From Microbacterium sp. MM2322 (GTDB lineage Bacteria; Actinomycetota; Actinomycetes; Actinomycetales; Microbacteriaceae), in contig NZ_OZ075067.1 of assembly GCF_964186585.1 (NCBI RefSeq), forward strand, positions 186,001 through 250,000: a stretch of DNA of 64,000 bases, in the 5' to 3' direction. Under the pieces are notes generated by a model, which was given only the letters and a program-made list of their open reading frames with translations, ran no database searches and was not told where the DNA came from. Positions 8,871-18,400 of the stretch are shown here, piece after piece. Position 1 is the stretch's first letter. The number at the start of each line of letters is the position of its first letter. Made by a program: the position numbers and the translations under genes.

Positions 8871-9440
8871 GTGGAACTGCGTCTCGGGCCCGACGGTCTC
8901 CTCCGGTGCGGGTGGGTCGGCGACGATGCCGAGTACCGCCGGTATCACGATGAAGAGTGGGGCCGGCCGCTCCACGGAGACCGTCCCCTGTTCGAGAAGA
9001 TGAGCCTCGAGGGGTTCCAGGCCGGGTTGTCGTGGATCACGATCCTCCGCAAGCGACCGCGCTTCCGTGAGGTGTTCGCCGGTTTCGAGCCCGAGATCGT
9101 GGCAGCCTTCGGCGACGCGGAGGTCGACCGACTGATGGCGGATGCCGGCATCATCCGCAACCGTGCCAAGATCCTCGCCACGATCGGCAACGCGCGCCTC
9201 GTCACAGAGATGGCCCCTGGCGAGCTGGACGCCTTCATGTGGTCGTTCGCCCCGGCATCCCACCGTCGTCCGTCGTCGTTCGCCGAGGTCCCCGCGACGA
9301 CGACCGAGTCCGACGCGATGTCGAAGGGGCTCCGCGCCCGCGGGTTCCGGTTCGTCGGCTCCACCACGATGTACGCGCTCATGCAGTCGTCCGGAATGGT
9401 CGACGATCACGTCGTCGGCTGCCATCGCGCCGACGACTGA
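8871..9440 (+). CDS. tag: DNA-3-methyladenine glycosylase I
   Basis: This 189-residue base-excision repair enzyme removes 3-methyladenine from alkylated DNA. Family hallmarks are present: RCGWVG near residue 12 with the first zinc Cys, YHDEEWGRP near 25-33, LSWITILRKR near 56-65, and the C-terminal VDDHVVGCH supplying the remaining zinc ligands. Length matches the family (about 190). The start is a GTG at 8871, 29 bases after the acyl-CoA dehydrogenase gene, with no strong ribosome site, so read-through transcription from upstream is possible. Confidence 0.95.
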   Translation: MELRLGPDGLLRCGWVGDDAEYRRYHDEEWGRPLHGDRPLFEKMSLEGFQAGLSWITILRKRPRFREVFAGFEPEIVAAFGDAEVDRLMADAGIIRNRAKILATIGNARLVTEMAPGELDAFMWSFAPASHRRPSSFAEVPATTTESDAMSKGLRARGFRFVGSTTMYALMQSSGMVDDHVVGCHRADD

Positions 9441-9450
9441 GCCGCGAAAG

Positions 9451-9466
9451 TGGGGAGGAGTCCCCA
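9451..9466 (+). promoter_or_regulatory. Shared 16-bp palindromic operator, site 2
   Basis: TGGGGAGGAGTCCCCA matches site 3 (15320) at 14 of 16 positions. The centre is 31.5 bp upstream of the -10 box TAGCGT (9490-9495), the same distance as site 1. It lies in the 76-bp gap before the small helical protein at 9517. The position near -43 from the predicted start of transcription suits an activator. Confidence 0.6.
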
Positions 9467-9516
9467 TGGGCAGGTCCGCGCCGGATCGGTAGCGTCGATG
9501 CCGATCGGGGGTGACG

Positions 9517-9792
9517 ATGAGCGACGTGCAGCTGGACCTGGCGGAGTTGGCCGCAGCCAGGGACCGTGCCGTCGCCGCATACGACACCTTCTCGTCGGCG
9601 GACACGGTGAGTGGGGACCTCGCCGACCTCACCGGCGAGGCACGGCTGGCGGGCAAAGTCCGAGACTTCGCGGCGAACTGGGACTACAACCGCGGAAAGC
9701 TCGAGGACCAGCTCGTCACCGTGCGTGATCTGCTCACGGCGATCGTCGACTCCTTCACGGAGCTCGACGCACAGGGGGGACGCCGGCCGTGA
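9517..9792 (+). CDS. Small WXG100/EspC-like helical protein
   Basis: This is a 91-residue, nearly all-helical protein of the size and look of the ESX secretion-associated EspC/WXG100 families. Helix one is about 4-35, a turn carries GEARLAGKVRDF, and helix two follows a NWDYNRGK motif where WXG proteins have their turn. There is no signal peptide. The ATG at 9517 is chosen over the GTG at 9511 because GGGGGTGA is then at proper distance. It overlaps the next gene by GTGA. Small helical partners encoded directly before large type VII effectors usually help target the effector; that role is inferred here. Confidence 0.6.
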   Translation: MSDVQLDLAELAAARDRAVAAYDTFSSADTVSGDLADLTGEARLAGKVRDFAANWDYNRGKLEDQLVTVRDLLTAIVDSFTELDAQGGRRP

Positions 9793-11372
9793 GCGCATTG
9801 TCCGCAGAGTTCGAGGACCTCTTCGACGGTCGTCCCGACGACCTCGAGGGCCGGGCCGGGGACCTGGGGAGGACGGCCGAGGCGATCGCGTCCGCGGCCC
9901 TGGCGCTGCGGGACCTCGTCCGGCAGCAGCAGAGTCTGTCGACGGATGCCGCGGGCACAGCCTCGAGCGAGGCCGCGGCCGGACTGCAGCGCGCGCAGGA
10001 TCGATATCAGGGGACATCGACTGCGCTCGTGACGTATGCGGTGGAGTTGGGGGACATCCAGCGCGAGGCGCGCGTCGCCATCGAGGAGGGCGACGCGCAC
10101 CTCGGTCAGATCCCGCTGCGCGAGGCGGAGATCCACGACCTTGAGAACGCGCTCACCCTCGCGATCGCGAAGGGGGAGTCGACGAGCACGATCGAGGACC
10201 GGCTGGGGGAGGCGCGCGTCGCTCTCAGCACCGCGATGGGGGCAGCGGAGGACGCGCGGCAGGCGCTGAACTCGGCGCGACGGCGATTGTGGGACGCCGC
10301 CGACCGCGCCGGAGACCAGATATCGACCGCGATCGAGGAGGGCGCCGACTCGTTCGGCGACAACTGGAACCAGTTCTGGGAGGGCGTCGGCGAGGTATTC
10401 GCGATCGCCCGGGACTGGGCCGAAGGGGTCCTCGCGGCGATCGTCTTCGAGCTGGCGGAGATGGTCAGCGCCCTCGTCTCGGCCGCCGTCGTCGCGGTCA
10501 TGATCCTCGTGGGCGTCCTCGCGCTCGGCTTCGTGTTCCTGACGCTGGGAGGAGCGGGCCTGCTCCTGCTCGTCGCCCTCGTCTCGGCATCCCTCATGAC
10601 GATGGCGATCCGCGAGTTGATGGCGCCACCCGTCGTGCAGCGCATCGACCGATTCGAGGTGTCGGACGATCTCGAATCCCGTGACTACCGCGACCTGTTC
10701 GGCGAGCTCGCCGCGCAAGACGGCGCCGGTGGCGAGGAGTACACCGAGATCCGGGTGGTCGCGGTCCGCGACCAATCGGGGGAGACCGTCGCCTGGCGCG
10801 TGCAGCTGCCGAGCACGCAGCAGTGGTCGCCGACGAACACCGACGGGGCGCTCAACGACCTCCGCACCGACGTGATGCTGTCGATGTTCCCCGAGCTGCA
10901 GACCCAGTACGAGCAGGCCGCGTGGGAGGCGATGACGGATGCCGGTGTCTTCGACAGCGACGCGCCGATCATGTTCACGGGGTGGTCGCTGGGCGGCATG
11001 ATGGCCGGCGAGATGGCAACGGATCCGCGCGTGTCGAACCGGGTCGAGTCCGTCGTGACGGCGGGGTCAGCCATCGACAAGCACTACAGCGACATGCCTC
11101 CCGACGTCCGTGTGACGCAGTTCAACAACGGCATCGACCCGGTGCACACGCTCGAATTCTTCGGTCTCGACGTCGGGGACTACCTCCGCACCGACCAGGA
11201 TTGGCAGACGTACCGGCCTCTCAGCTGGCCGATGCACGACGCCACGATGTACGGCGATGCCGCCGAGCGGTATCTCCCTGAGCCGCGTCCCGGCGACGAC
11301 ATCTTCTTCGCGGGTGCCGGAGGCTCGGGAAGCGAAGAGGTCTACGTCGCCGAGTACACCCGAGGATCGTGA
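9789..11372 (+). CDS. Putative type VII-like effector: helical N-terminus, membrane segments, lipase-like C-terminal domain
   Basis: This is a 527-residue protein. Residues 1-190 are long helices rich in Ala/Glu/Arg, like WXG/LXG targeting domains. About 214-280 contain two strong membrane segments (VVAVMILVGVLALGFVFLTL, then LLLLVALVSASLMTMAI). Residues 315-527 form an alpha/beta-hydrolase-like domain: the nucleophile elbow GWSLGG gives Ser400, and Asp450 (NGIDPVH) and His483 (WPMHDA) complete a plausible triad. There is no signal peptide. The arrangement, with a small helical gene before and a lipoprotein gene after, parallels known type VII lipase toxins with lipoprotein immunity. It could instead be a housekeeping membrane esterase. 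Confidence 0.6.
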   Translation: MSALSAEFEDLFDGRPDDLEGRAGDLGRTAEAIASAALALRDLVRQQQSLSTDAAGTASSEAAAGLQRAQDRYQGTSTALVTYAVELGDIQREARVAIEEGDAHLGQIPLREAEIHDLENALTLAIAKGESTSTIEDRLGEARVALSTAMGAAEDARQALNSARRRLWDAADRAGDQISTAIEEGADSFGDNWNQFWEGVGEVFAIARDWAEGVLAAIVFELAEMVSALVSAAVVAVMILVGVLALGFVFLTLGGAGLLLLVALVSASLMTMAIRELMAPPVVQRIDRFEVSDDLESRDYRDLFGELAAQDGAGGEEYTEIRVVAVRDQSGETVAWRVQLPSTQQWSPTNTDGALNDLRTDVMLSMFPELQTQYEQAAWEAMTDAGVFDSDAPIMFTGWSLGGMMAGEMATDPRVSNRVESVVTAGSAIDKHYSDMPPDVRVTQFNNGIDPVHTLEFFGLDVGDYLRTDQDWQTYRPLSWPMHDATMYGDAAERYLPEPRPGDDIFFAGAGGSGSEEVYVAEYTRGS

Positions 11373-11379
11373 GGATCGC

Positions 11380-11865
11380 ATGCCGCGTCAGCGCCGCTCC
11401 CTGACCGCCTTCGCCCTCGCGGCGATCACGGTCTGCGCCGGGACGATCGGCCTCTCCGGCTGCGCCGCTGCCGCCGCCCCCGACACGGCGGGGCTCGAGA
11501 GCGAGCTCGCGTCGGTCGCGGGGGTCAACGGCGCCTTCGTGTGGACGACGCATCCCAACGCGCCGTGGGTGACGCGGGTGCAGGTGATGCTGTTCCTCGA
11601 CGACCCATCGGATGCCGGAGTGGTCGACGCCGTGCGCGCCGCCGCCCCCGTCCTGTCGGCCGATGACGCGGTTGCCGACGCCGACGCGGTGGGTCTGACC
11701 TTCATCGATGGTCGGCGAAGCGACTACACCGCCCGCGGTGAGGCGAACCGCGACGTCATCGGGCTCTCGCCCGAGATCGCGACCACCCTCGGTGCGAAGG
11801 ATGCCGGCAAACGCCAACTGCTCGTCTCGCCCGACGAACTGCGGGCGCTCACCGAGGCGGAGTGA
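11380..11865 (+). CDS. Lipoprotein, candidate immunity or partner protein
   Basis: This is a 161-residue protein with a lipoprotein signal: positive start MPRQRRSL, a hydrophobic stretch, and lipobox LSGC with the lipidated Cys near residue 25. The mature part has alpha/beta character (FVWTTHPNAPWVTRVQVMLF) and no family I know. The ATG at 11380 has GAGG upstream, 7 bases after the lipase gene's stop. It would sit on the outer face of the membrane, where an antilipase immunity protein would need to be. That function is inferred from position alone. Confidence 0.6.
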   Translation: MPRQRRSLTAFALAAITVCAGTIGLSGCAAAAAPDTAGLESELASVAGVNGAFVWTTHPNAPWVTRVQVMLFLDDPSDAGVVDAVRAAAPVLSADDAVADADAVGLTFIDGRRSDYTARGEANRDVIGLSPEIATTLGAKDAGKRQLLVSPDELRALTEAE

Positions 11866-12497
11866 GCGTGACGGCGCGGCTCGCCTTCGCCCTGCCGGGC
11901 ACGTGGCTTGCGATCGACCCCGGGGACGAAGCGGCATCCTTCGACCGGGTGGATGCCGCGGTCCGCGACGTCGTGGGAACGGCCGACGACGCCGCCACGA
12001 CCCGACGGCGGCTGCGCGATCAGCTCCGGGCCGTCGTGGCGGCGGCCCGGACGTCGGGGGCGCAGGGCGTCTTCCTGTGTCGGGAGGTCGCGCCCGGGGT
12101 TCCGCTGCCGGCGACGCTCACGGTGCACGCGCCGTCGGCGATGACCATGACGCCCGCGATCGGCACCGCTCCGGATGCCGTGCTCGACACCCTCCATCAC
12201 AGCCTGCAGACGCTGGCCGCCGCCGGGGCTGACACCGCCGTCCGCGTGCCGGCGCCAGACGGGGGAGCGCTCCGCATCCACCGTCGCATCGACGAGCAGC
12301 TCGAGACGGCGGCCGCAGAGCCGCCCGTGCAGCGGCTCGAAGCGGACTACTGGTACCCCGTTCCCGGTTCCAAGCGCGTCGTGCTCGCGAGCTTCGCGAC
12401 GCCGCTCGGTCATCTGCACGACGCGATGCTGAACCTCTTCGACTCGATCGCCGCCGCCGCGAGGTTCGAGTCCGCCGCTACTGGCCTTGCCCCGTGA
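11862..12497 (+). CDS. Unknown protein, last gene of the lipase operon
   Basis: This is a 211-residue protein overlapping the lipoprotein gene by GTGA. It has no signal peptide and no membrane segment. The sequence alternates short strands and helices (LAFALPGTWLAID near the start, a helical TTRRRLRDQLRAVVAAA region near 50-65, and VVLASFATPLGHLHDAML near the end). The size and mixed fold would suit a chaperone such as the EspG type for the preceding effector, but I see no diagnostic motif. Function unknown. Confidence 0.5.
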   Translation: MSVTARLAFALPGTWLAIDPGDEAASFDRVDAAVRDVVGTADDAATTRRRLRDQLRAVVAAARTSGAQGVFLCREVAPGVPLPATLTVHAPSAMTMTPAIGTAPDAVLDTLHHSLQTLAAAGADTAVRVPAPDGGALRIHRRIDEQLETAAAEPPVQRLEADYWYPVPGSKRVVLASFATPLGHLHDAMLNLFDSIAAAARFESAATGLAP

Positions 12498-12542
12498 GGT
12501 CCGATCCCGCGATCATGTGGAGACGGCGACCGGGAGGCGGAC

Positions 12543-12983
12543 ATGGCAGGTTACGAGATCACCGAGATCGGCCGGCTCGACCAGTGGCGCGACCACTTCG
12601 GCGGGTTCGCCCCCGCGCGTTCCCGTGACGGGAGGCGCGTCGTCGATCACGAGCTCGCGATGCAGTTCATCGGGCTGACGGCCAACGCGCTCGAACCGGG
12701 TGAGGAGGCGGGCTACTGGCACACCCACTCCGAGGTCGAGGAGCTCTATGTCTTCCTCGAAGGACGCGGCCAGATGGGCCTCGACGACGATCTCGTCGAC
12801 GTCGGTCCGGGGTCGGTCGTCCGCGTCGCGCAGGGCGTGTGGCGCACCTGGCGTGCGCACCCCGAGAGCCCGGGACAGCTCCGGTGGCTGTGCATCCGCG
12901 CGGGCGGCGAGGAGCTTCCCCATCTGCCGTCCGACGCCTCGCGCGATGAGCGGCCGATGCCCTGGCCCACCGCGGGAGCCTGA
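12543..12983 (+). CDS. Cupin-domain protein
   Basis: This is a 146-residue single-domain cupin. Cupin motif 1 is at about 59-73 (WHTHSEVEELYVFLEG: two His and a Glu as metal ligands). Motif 2 is around GPGSVVRVAQGVWRTW, where the expected His is replaced, so metal binding may be incomplete. The substrate is unknown. A good ribosome site (GGGAGG) precedes the ATG. It ends 3 bases before the UvrA-like gene, so the two are co-transcribed. Confidence 0.8.
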   Translation: MAGYEITEIGRLDQWRDHFGGFAPARSRDGRRVVDHELAMQFIGLTANALEPGEEAGYWHTHSEVEELYVFLEGRGQMGLDDDLVDVGPGSVVRVAQGVWRTWRAHPESPGQLRWLCIRAGGEELPHLPSDASRDERPMPWPTAGA

Positions 12984-12986
12984 GCC

Positions 12987-15284
12987 GTGGCATCCGATGC
13001 GCACGTCGCCGACGCGCACGATGTCATCCGCGTCCTCGGGGCGCGGGAGAACAACCTCAAGGACATCGACGTCGAGATCCCGAAGCGGCGGCTGACGGTC
13101 TTCACGGGCGTGAGCGGGTCGGGCAAGTCCTCGCTCGTCTTCGGCACGATCGCCGTCGAATCGCAGCGACTCATCAACGAGACGTACCCGACGTTCGTGC
13201 AGCAGTTCATGGCGCAGTTGAACCGGCCGGACGTCGACGGGCTCGAGAACATCAGCCCCGCGATCATCGTCGATCAGGAGCGGATGGGGTCGAACGCGCG
13301 GTCGACGGTCGGGACGGTGACCGACGCCTACGCGATGCTGCGTCTGCTGTTCAGCAGGCTCGGGCAGCCGCACGTGGGCTCTGCGCAGGCGTTCTCGTTC
13401 AACATCCCCTCCGCGCCGGGGGCCGACACCGTGACCGGTGGCATGTGCCCGCGCTGCGAGGGGCTCGGCGACGTCAGCGACGTCGACCTCGACGAGCTGT
13501 TCGATCGGTCGAAGTCGCTCGCCGAAGGGGCGATCACCGTTCCCGGATACAACGTCGACGGCTGGATGGTCCGCATCTTCACCGAGTCCGGGTTCCTGGA
13601 TGCCGCGAAGCCGATCGCCGACTACTCCGACCAGGAGCGTGCGGACTTCCTCTACAAGGAGCCCACCAAGGTGAAGCTCCAGAACATGAACATGACCTAC
13701 GAGGGTCTCGTTCCGAAGATCACGAAGTCGTTCCTGCAGAAGGACCGCGAAGCCCTGCAGCCGCACGTCCGTGCCTTCGTCGACCGTGCGGTCAAGTTCC
13801 TGCCGTGCCCGGAGTGCGGGGGCAGCCGGCTCAACGAGGGCGCCCGTTCGTCGAAGATCGGCGGCGTCGACATCGCAGAGGTGTCGGCGATGCAGATCAC
13901 CGACCTCGCCGCGTGGCTCGACACGGTCGATCCGACGGCGATCGGTCCGCTCCTGTCGTCGCTCAAGAAGGTCATCGCCTCGTTCATCGACATCGGACTC
14001 GGATACCTGTCGATCGATCGCTCGTCCGGGACGCTTTCCGGCGGCGAGGCGCAGCGGACCAAGATGATCCGTCATCTCGGCTCGGCGCTGACCGACGTGA
14101 CGTACGTCTTCGACGAGCCGACGGCGGGCCTTCACCCGCACGACATCCAGCGGATGAACGAGCTGCTCCTCCTCCTCCGCGACAAGGGCAATACCGTGCT
14201 CGTCGTCGAGCACAAGCCCGAGGTCATCGCGATCGCCGACCACGTCGTCGACCTCGGTCCGCGGGCGGGTTCGCGGGGCGGCGAGATCATGTACGAGGGG
14301 GATGTCGCGGGACTCCGCGCATCCGACACGCTCACCGGGCGGCACCTCGACCACCGGGCGACGCTCAAGACCACCACCCGGCGGGCGACCGGGACGCTGC
14401 CCATCCGCGGCGCGACCCAGCACAACCTCACGGGCGTCGACGTCGACATCCCTCTCGGCGTGCTGACGGTCGTCACGGGCGTGGCGGGTTCGGGCAAGTC
14501 CTCGCTCATTCACGGGAACGTCCCCGCTTTCGACGACGTCGTGGTCGTCGACCAATCGCCGATCAAGGGATCGCGTCGTTCGAGCCCGGCCACCTACACG
14601 GGAGTCCTCGACGCGATCCGCACGGCGTTCGCCAAGGCCAACGGGGTGAAGGCTTCGCTGTTCAGCGCGAACTCCGAAGGAGCGTGCCCCGCCTGCAAGG
14701 GGTTGGGTGTGATCATCACCAACCTCGGGTTCACGCAGAGCGTCGAGACGCGCTGCGAGGTCTGCGAGGGGTCCGGGTTCAGCGACGCCGTGCTCGGCTA
14801 CACCCTCGACGGCAAGAACATCGCCGAGGTCCTGGCGATGTCTGCCGAGGAGGCGCACGGCTTCACGACGGGAGCGGCGAAGACGACCCTCGCCCGCATG
14901 ACCGACGTGGGACTCGGCTACATCACCCTCGGGCAGGCGCTCAACACGCTCTCCGGCGGCGAGCGGCAGCGGTTGAAGCTCGCGATCGCGATGGCGAAGA
15001 AGGGGGCGGTCTACGTCCTCGACGAGCCGACGACGGGTCTGCACCTCGCCGACGTCGACAACCTCCTGGCCCTCCTCGACCGGTTGGTGGATGCTGGCAA
15101 CTCCGTCATCGTCATCGAGCACCACCAGGCGGTCATGGCGCACGCCGACCACCTCATCGATCTCGGTCCCGGCGCAGGGCGCGACGGCGGTCGCATCGTC
15201 TTCGAGGGGACGCCGGCGGAGCTCGTGGAGGCGCGGAGCACACTTACCGGGGAGCATCTCGCCCGGTACGTGGGAGCAGCCTGA
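12987..15284 (+). CDS. Short UvrA-like ABC ATPase (UvrA2/drug-resistance type)
   Basis: This is a 765-residue tandem ABC ATPase related to UvrA. The first Walker A, GVSGSGKSS, is at 41-49 and the second, GVAGSGKSS, near 498. Signature motifs LSGGEAQRTK (about 350) and LSGGERQRLK (about 655) are present, as are zinc-knuckle cysteines (CPRC, CPEC, CPAC and CEVC). It is about 180 residues shorter than UvrA (about 950): the UvrB-binding/insertion region is missing, as in UvrA2 and DrrC-like proteins tied to drug or DNA-damage resistance. It is therefore unlikely to be the repair UvrA. Translation starts at GTG 12987, just after the cupin gene. Confidence 0.85.
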   Translation: MASDAHVADAHDVIRVLGARENNLKDIDVEIPKRRLTVFTGVSGSGKSSLVFGTIAVESQRLINETYPTFVQQFMAQLNRPDVDGLENISPAIIVDQERMGSNARSTVGTVTDAYAMLRLLFSRLGQPHVGSAQAFSFNIPSAPGADTVTGGMCPRCEGLGDVSDVDLDELFDRSKSLAEGAITVPGYNVDGWMVRIFTESGFLDAAKPIADYSDQERADFLYKEPTKVKLQNMNMTYEGLVPKITKSFLQKDREALQPHVRAFVDRAVKFLPCPECGGSRLNEGARSSKIGGVDIAEVSAMQITDLAAWLDTVDPTAIGPLLSSLKKVIASFIDIGLGYLSIDRSSGTLSGGEAQRTKMIRHLGSALTDVTYVFDEPTAGLHPHDIQRMNELLLLLRDKGNTVLVVEHKPEVIAIADHVVDLGPRAGSRGGEIMYEGDVAGLRASDTLTGRHLDHRATLKTTTRRATGTLPIRGATQHNLTGVDVDIPLGVLTVVTGVAGSGKSSLIHGNVPAFDDVVVVDQSPIKGSRRSSPATYTGVLDAIRTAFAKANGVKASLFSANSEGACPACKGLGVIITNLGFTQSVETRCEVCEGSGFSDAVLGYTLDGKNIAEVLAMSAEEAHGFTTGAAKTTLARMTDVGLGYITLGQALNTLSGGERQRLKLAIAMAKKGAVYVLDEPTTGLHLADVDNLLALLDRLVDAGNSVIVIEHHQAVMAHADHLIDLGPGAGRDGGRIVFEGTPAELVEARSTLTGEHLARYVGAA

Positions 15285-15319
15285 CACCGCCTCGCGCGCG
15301 ATGAACGCGGAAGCATAGA

Positions 15320-15335
15320 TGGGGAGAACTCCCCA
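15320..15335 (+). promoter_or_regulatory. Shared 16-bp palindromic operator, site 3
   Basis: TGGGGAGAACTCCCCA is a perfect 7-2-7 inverted repeat. Its centre is 41.5 bp upstream of the -10 box TAGTCT (15369-15374), one helical turn more than at sites 1 and 2, so a bound protein would face the polymerase from the same side. It precedes the giant surface protein gene and so the whole eight-gene operon. Confidence 0.6.
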
Positions 15336-15464
15336 CGTCACGCGCTCGCCGGATATTCGTCGCTCGCTTAGTCTTTATGACGTCCACACACCGTCGAACC
15401 CGGTCCCCAGTCCGGCCGACGTCGTTTTCGCATGCCTGTCTGCCCGGGGGGAGCCAGCACTCTC

Positions 15465-18400
15465 ATGAAGTCGTTCTCTTGGCTCCGTTCTCGGCCGAAA
15501 ACACTCGCATCGATCGGCGCGGTGACCGCCGCCGTCGTCGCCGTCAGCGTCCTGGCGCTCACCTACGAGGGCGAGCCGACGACCGAGGTAGACCTCAACG
15601 ACGGCGGGGTGTGGCTGACGAAGCAGACGAGCCTTCTCGTCGGACACTTCAACAACGAATCGCGTGTGCTGGACGGTGGTCTTCGCACGCTGTCGGGCGA
15701 CTACGACATCCAGCAGGCGGGCAATCGCGTGCTCGTCACGGATCAGACCGAGAACACCGCGACCGCGATCGACCCGGCCCGCGTCGTGCTCTCGGACAGC
15801 GCCGACATCCCATCCGGTTCGACGGTGGTCCTGGGCGGACCCACCGTCGCGACGATCGACGAGGACGGCGCGCTCCGGGCGGCTCCGTTCACGTCGATCG
15901 CGGCGGTGGGCAAAGAGGCGGGCGATCCGATCGCGAAGCTCGGCCGCGGCGCCGCCGTGACGGTCAGCACCGCCGGCGTCGTCTACGCCGTGTCGGCGAA
16001 GTCGGGCAAGATCTTCGCGTACGGGCCCAACGCGGAAGGCACGTTCGCGCAGACCGCCGAACGGGAACTCGAGGGCATCGACGCCGGCGATGAGCTCGCG
16101 ATCACCGCTGTCGGCGGGGTGAGCGTCGTCCTCGATCGCACCACGTCGACGCTGTACACGACCGACGGGCTGCAGACCGACGCCCCGAAGGATGCCGTCC
16201 TCCAGCAGCCCTCCAACGTGACCGACACCGTCGCTCTGGCGACCCCGTCGCAGCTGGTGCGCGTACCGCTCGACGGGAGCGAACCCGTCGTGAAGGATGC
16301 CGGCGGCGAAGGCAGCCCGGCACAGCCGGTGTACGTCGCGGGATGCGCGTACGGCGCCTGGTCGGGCAGCGGCGCGTTCGTGCGCGACTGCGCCGGCGAT
16401 TCCGACGACGTCCAGAAGACCATCAAGGGCGTCGATCAGAAGAGCCAGCTCCGTTTCCGCGTGAACCGCGACGTCGTCGTCCTCAACGACGTCTTCGGCG
16501 GGTCGGCCTGGATGGCGAGCGACGCGCTGCAGCAGGTCGACAACTGGGAGGACATCACGCCTCCCGAGGGTGAGGGCGAAGAAGAGGAGGAGACGACCGA
16601 GGAGACGATCCAGTCCACCCTCCCCGAGCGCAGCGACAAGAACACGCCACCCGTTGCGGAGAGCGACCGGTACGGCGTCCGTCCCGGCCGCACGACGGTG
16701 CTCCCCGTCCTCGAGAACGACCTCGACGCCGACGGCGACGTCCTCGTCGCGAAGGTCGCCTCGCCCCCGTCGATCGGCAAGATCACCCCCATCTACAACG
16801 GCACCGCCCTGCAGATCGCCATGCCCGAGGATGCGAGCGGGACGACCTCGTTCACGTACGAGGTGTCGGACGGTCGCGGCGGAAAGGACAGCGCCCGCGT
16901 CGCGCTGACGGTTCGGCCGCTCAGCGAGAACTCCGCGCCGATCCAGAAGCGCAAGACCGCGATCACCGTGGAGAACAGCGGTGTCGTCTCGTACAACGTG
17001 CTCACCGACTGGGTCGACCCCGACGGCGACGACATCTTCCTGCAGTCGGTTTCGCCCGACGGCGGTGACGAGGCCGAGTTCACCTCGGATGGCCAGATCA
17101 CGTACCGCGCGATCGGCGGAACGCAGGGCCGCAAGGACGTCCCCATCACCGTGTCGGACGGGACCGACAGCGGCCAGGGCGTCGCGCGGTACGACATCCG
17201 TCCTCTCGGAACCACGCTTCCCGTGACCAACGCCGACCACGTCGTGACCCGGCCCGACCGTCCCGTCACCGTGCGCCCGCTGAGCAACGACACGAGCACC
17301 GGGAGTGAGCAGCTGCGCCTCACCCGCGTCGACGACGTCGAGGGCGGCGGCACCGTGACGCGCGATTACTCCGACAAGTCGTTCACGTTCCAGTCCGCCA
17401 AGACGGGCACGTACTACGCCACCTACCTGGCGTCCGCGGGTGCGAACTCCGCCCCGGGTATCGTGCGCATCGACGTCCTGCCCGAAGAGGATTCCGACGT
17501 CGCACCGATCGCGGTGCGCGACGTCGCGCTCCTCCCCGCCGGCGGCGACGTGCTCGTCAACGTGCTGGGCAACGACACCGACCCGGCCGGCGGCATCCTC
17601 GTCGTCCAGTCCGTGACCGTCGAAGAGGACAGCGGCATCGCTGCGGCTGTCCTCGGGCACGAGACGATCCGGGTGAGCGACCAGGCCTCTCTCGACAAGC
17701 AGGTCCGCCTCTCGTACACGATCTCGAACGGATCGCAGTCCGCGAAGGGCGAGGTCATCGTCATCCCCATCCCGGCGCCCGAGAAGCTCCGGCCGCCGAT
17801 CGCCGTCGACGACGAGGTGGTCGTCCGTGTCGGCGACGTCGTCACGATCCCGGTGATGGACAACGACTACCACCCGAACAACGACGAGATCCACATCTCT
17901 CCCGAACTCGTGCCGCCGCTCGTGGACGAGGCCGACGGCGACCTCTTCGTCTCCGAGGACACGCTCCGCTTCCGCGCCGGTCCCGAACCCAAGACGGTGA
18001 ACGCGACGTACGAGGTCGAGGATTCGACGGGGCAGCGGGATGCCGGGTACGTCACGATCCGCATCCTTCCCCGTGACGACGACGCCAACGCGGCACCGCG
18101 CCCGCGCGATGTGACGGTCCGCGCGCTCGGCGGGTCGGGCGTCACCGTCCCCATCGACCTGAACGGGATCGACGCCGACGGCGACTCCGTCGAGCTCGTC
18201 GGTCTCGCGTCCTCGCCTCAGAAGGGGAAGGTCTCGGCCATCGAGGCGGACTCGTTCACCTACACCGCGTTCGAGGATTCCGTCGGCGTCGACCGGTTCC
18301 GCTACCGCGTGCGCGATGCTCTCGGCAAGGAGGCGACGGCGACCGTCGAGGTCGGCATCGCCCCCGCTGAGTCCACCAACCAGGCGCCCTACGCCGTGCG

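Noticed and set aside
15320-15335. Reading the palindrome TGGGGAGAACTCCCCA as another RNA G-loop hairpin
   Set aside because: It lies upstream of the -10 box, so it is not transcribed from that promoter, and its G residues are in the arms. It fits a DNA operator.
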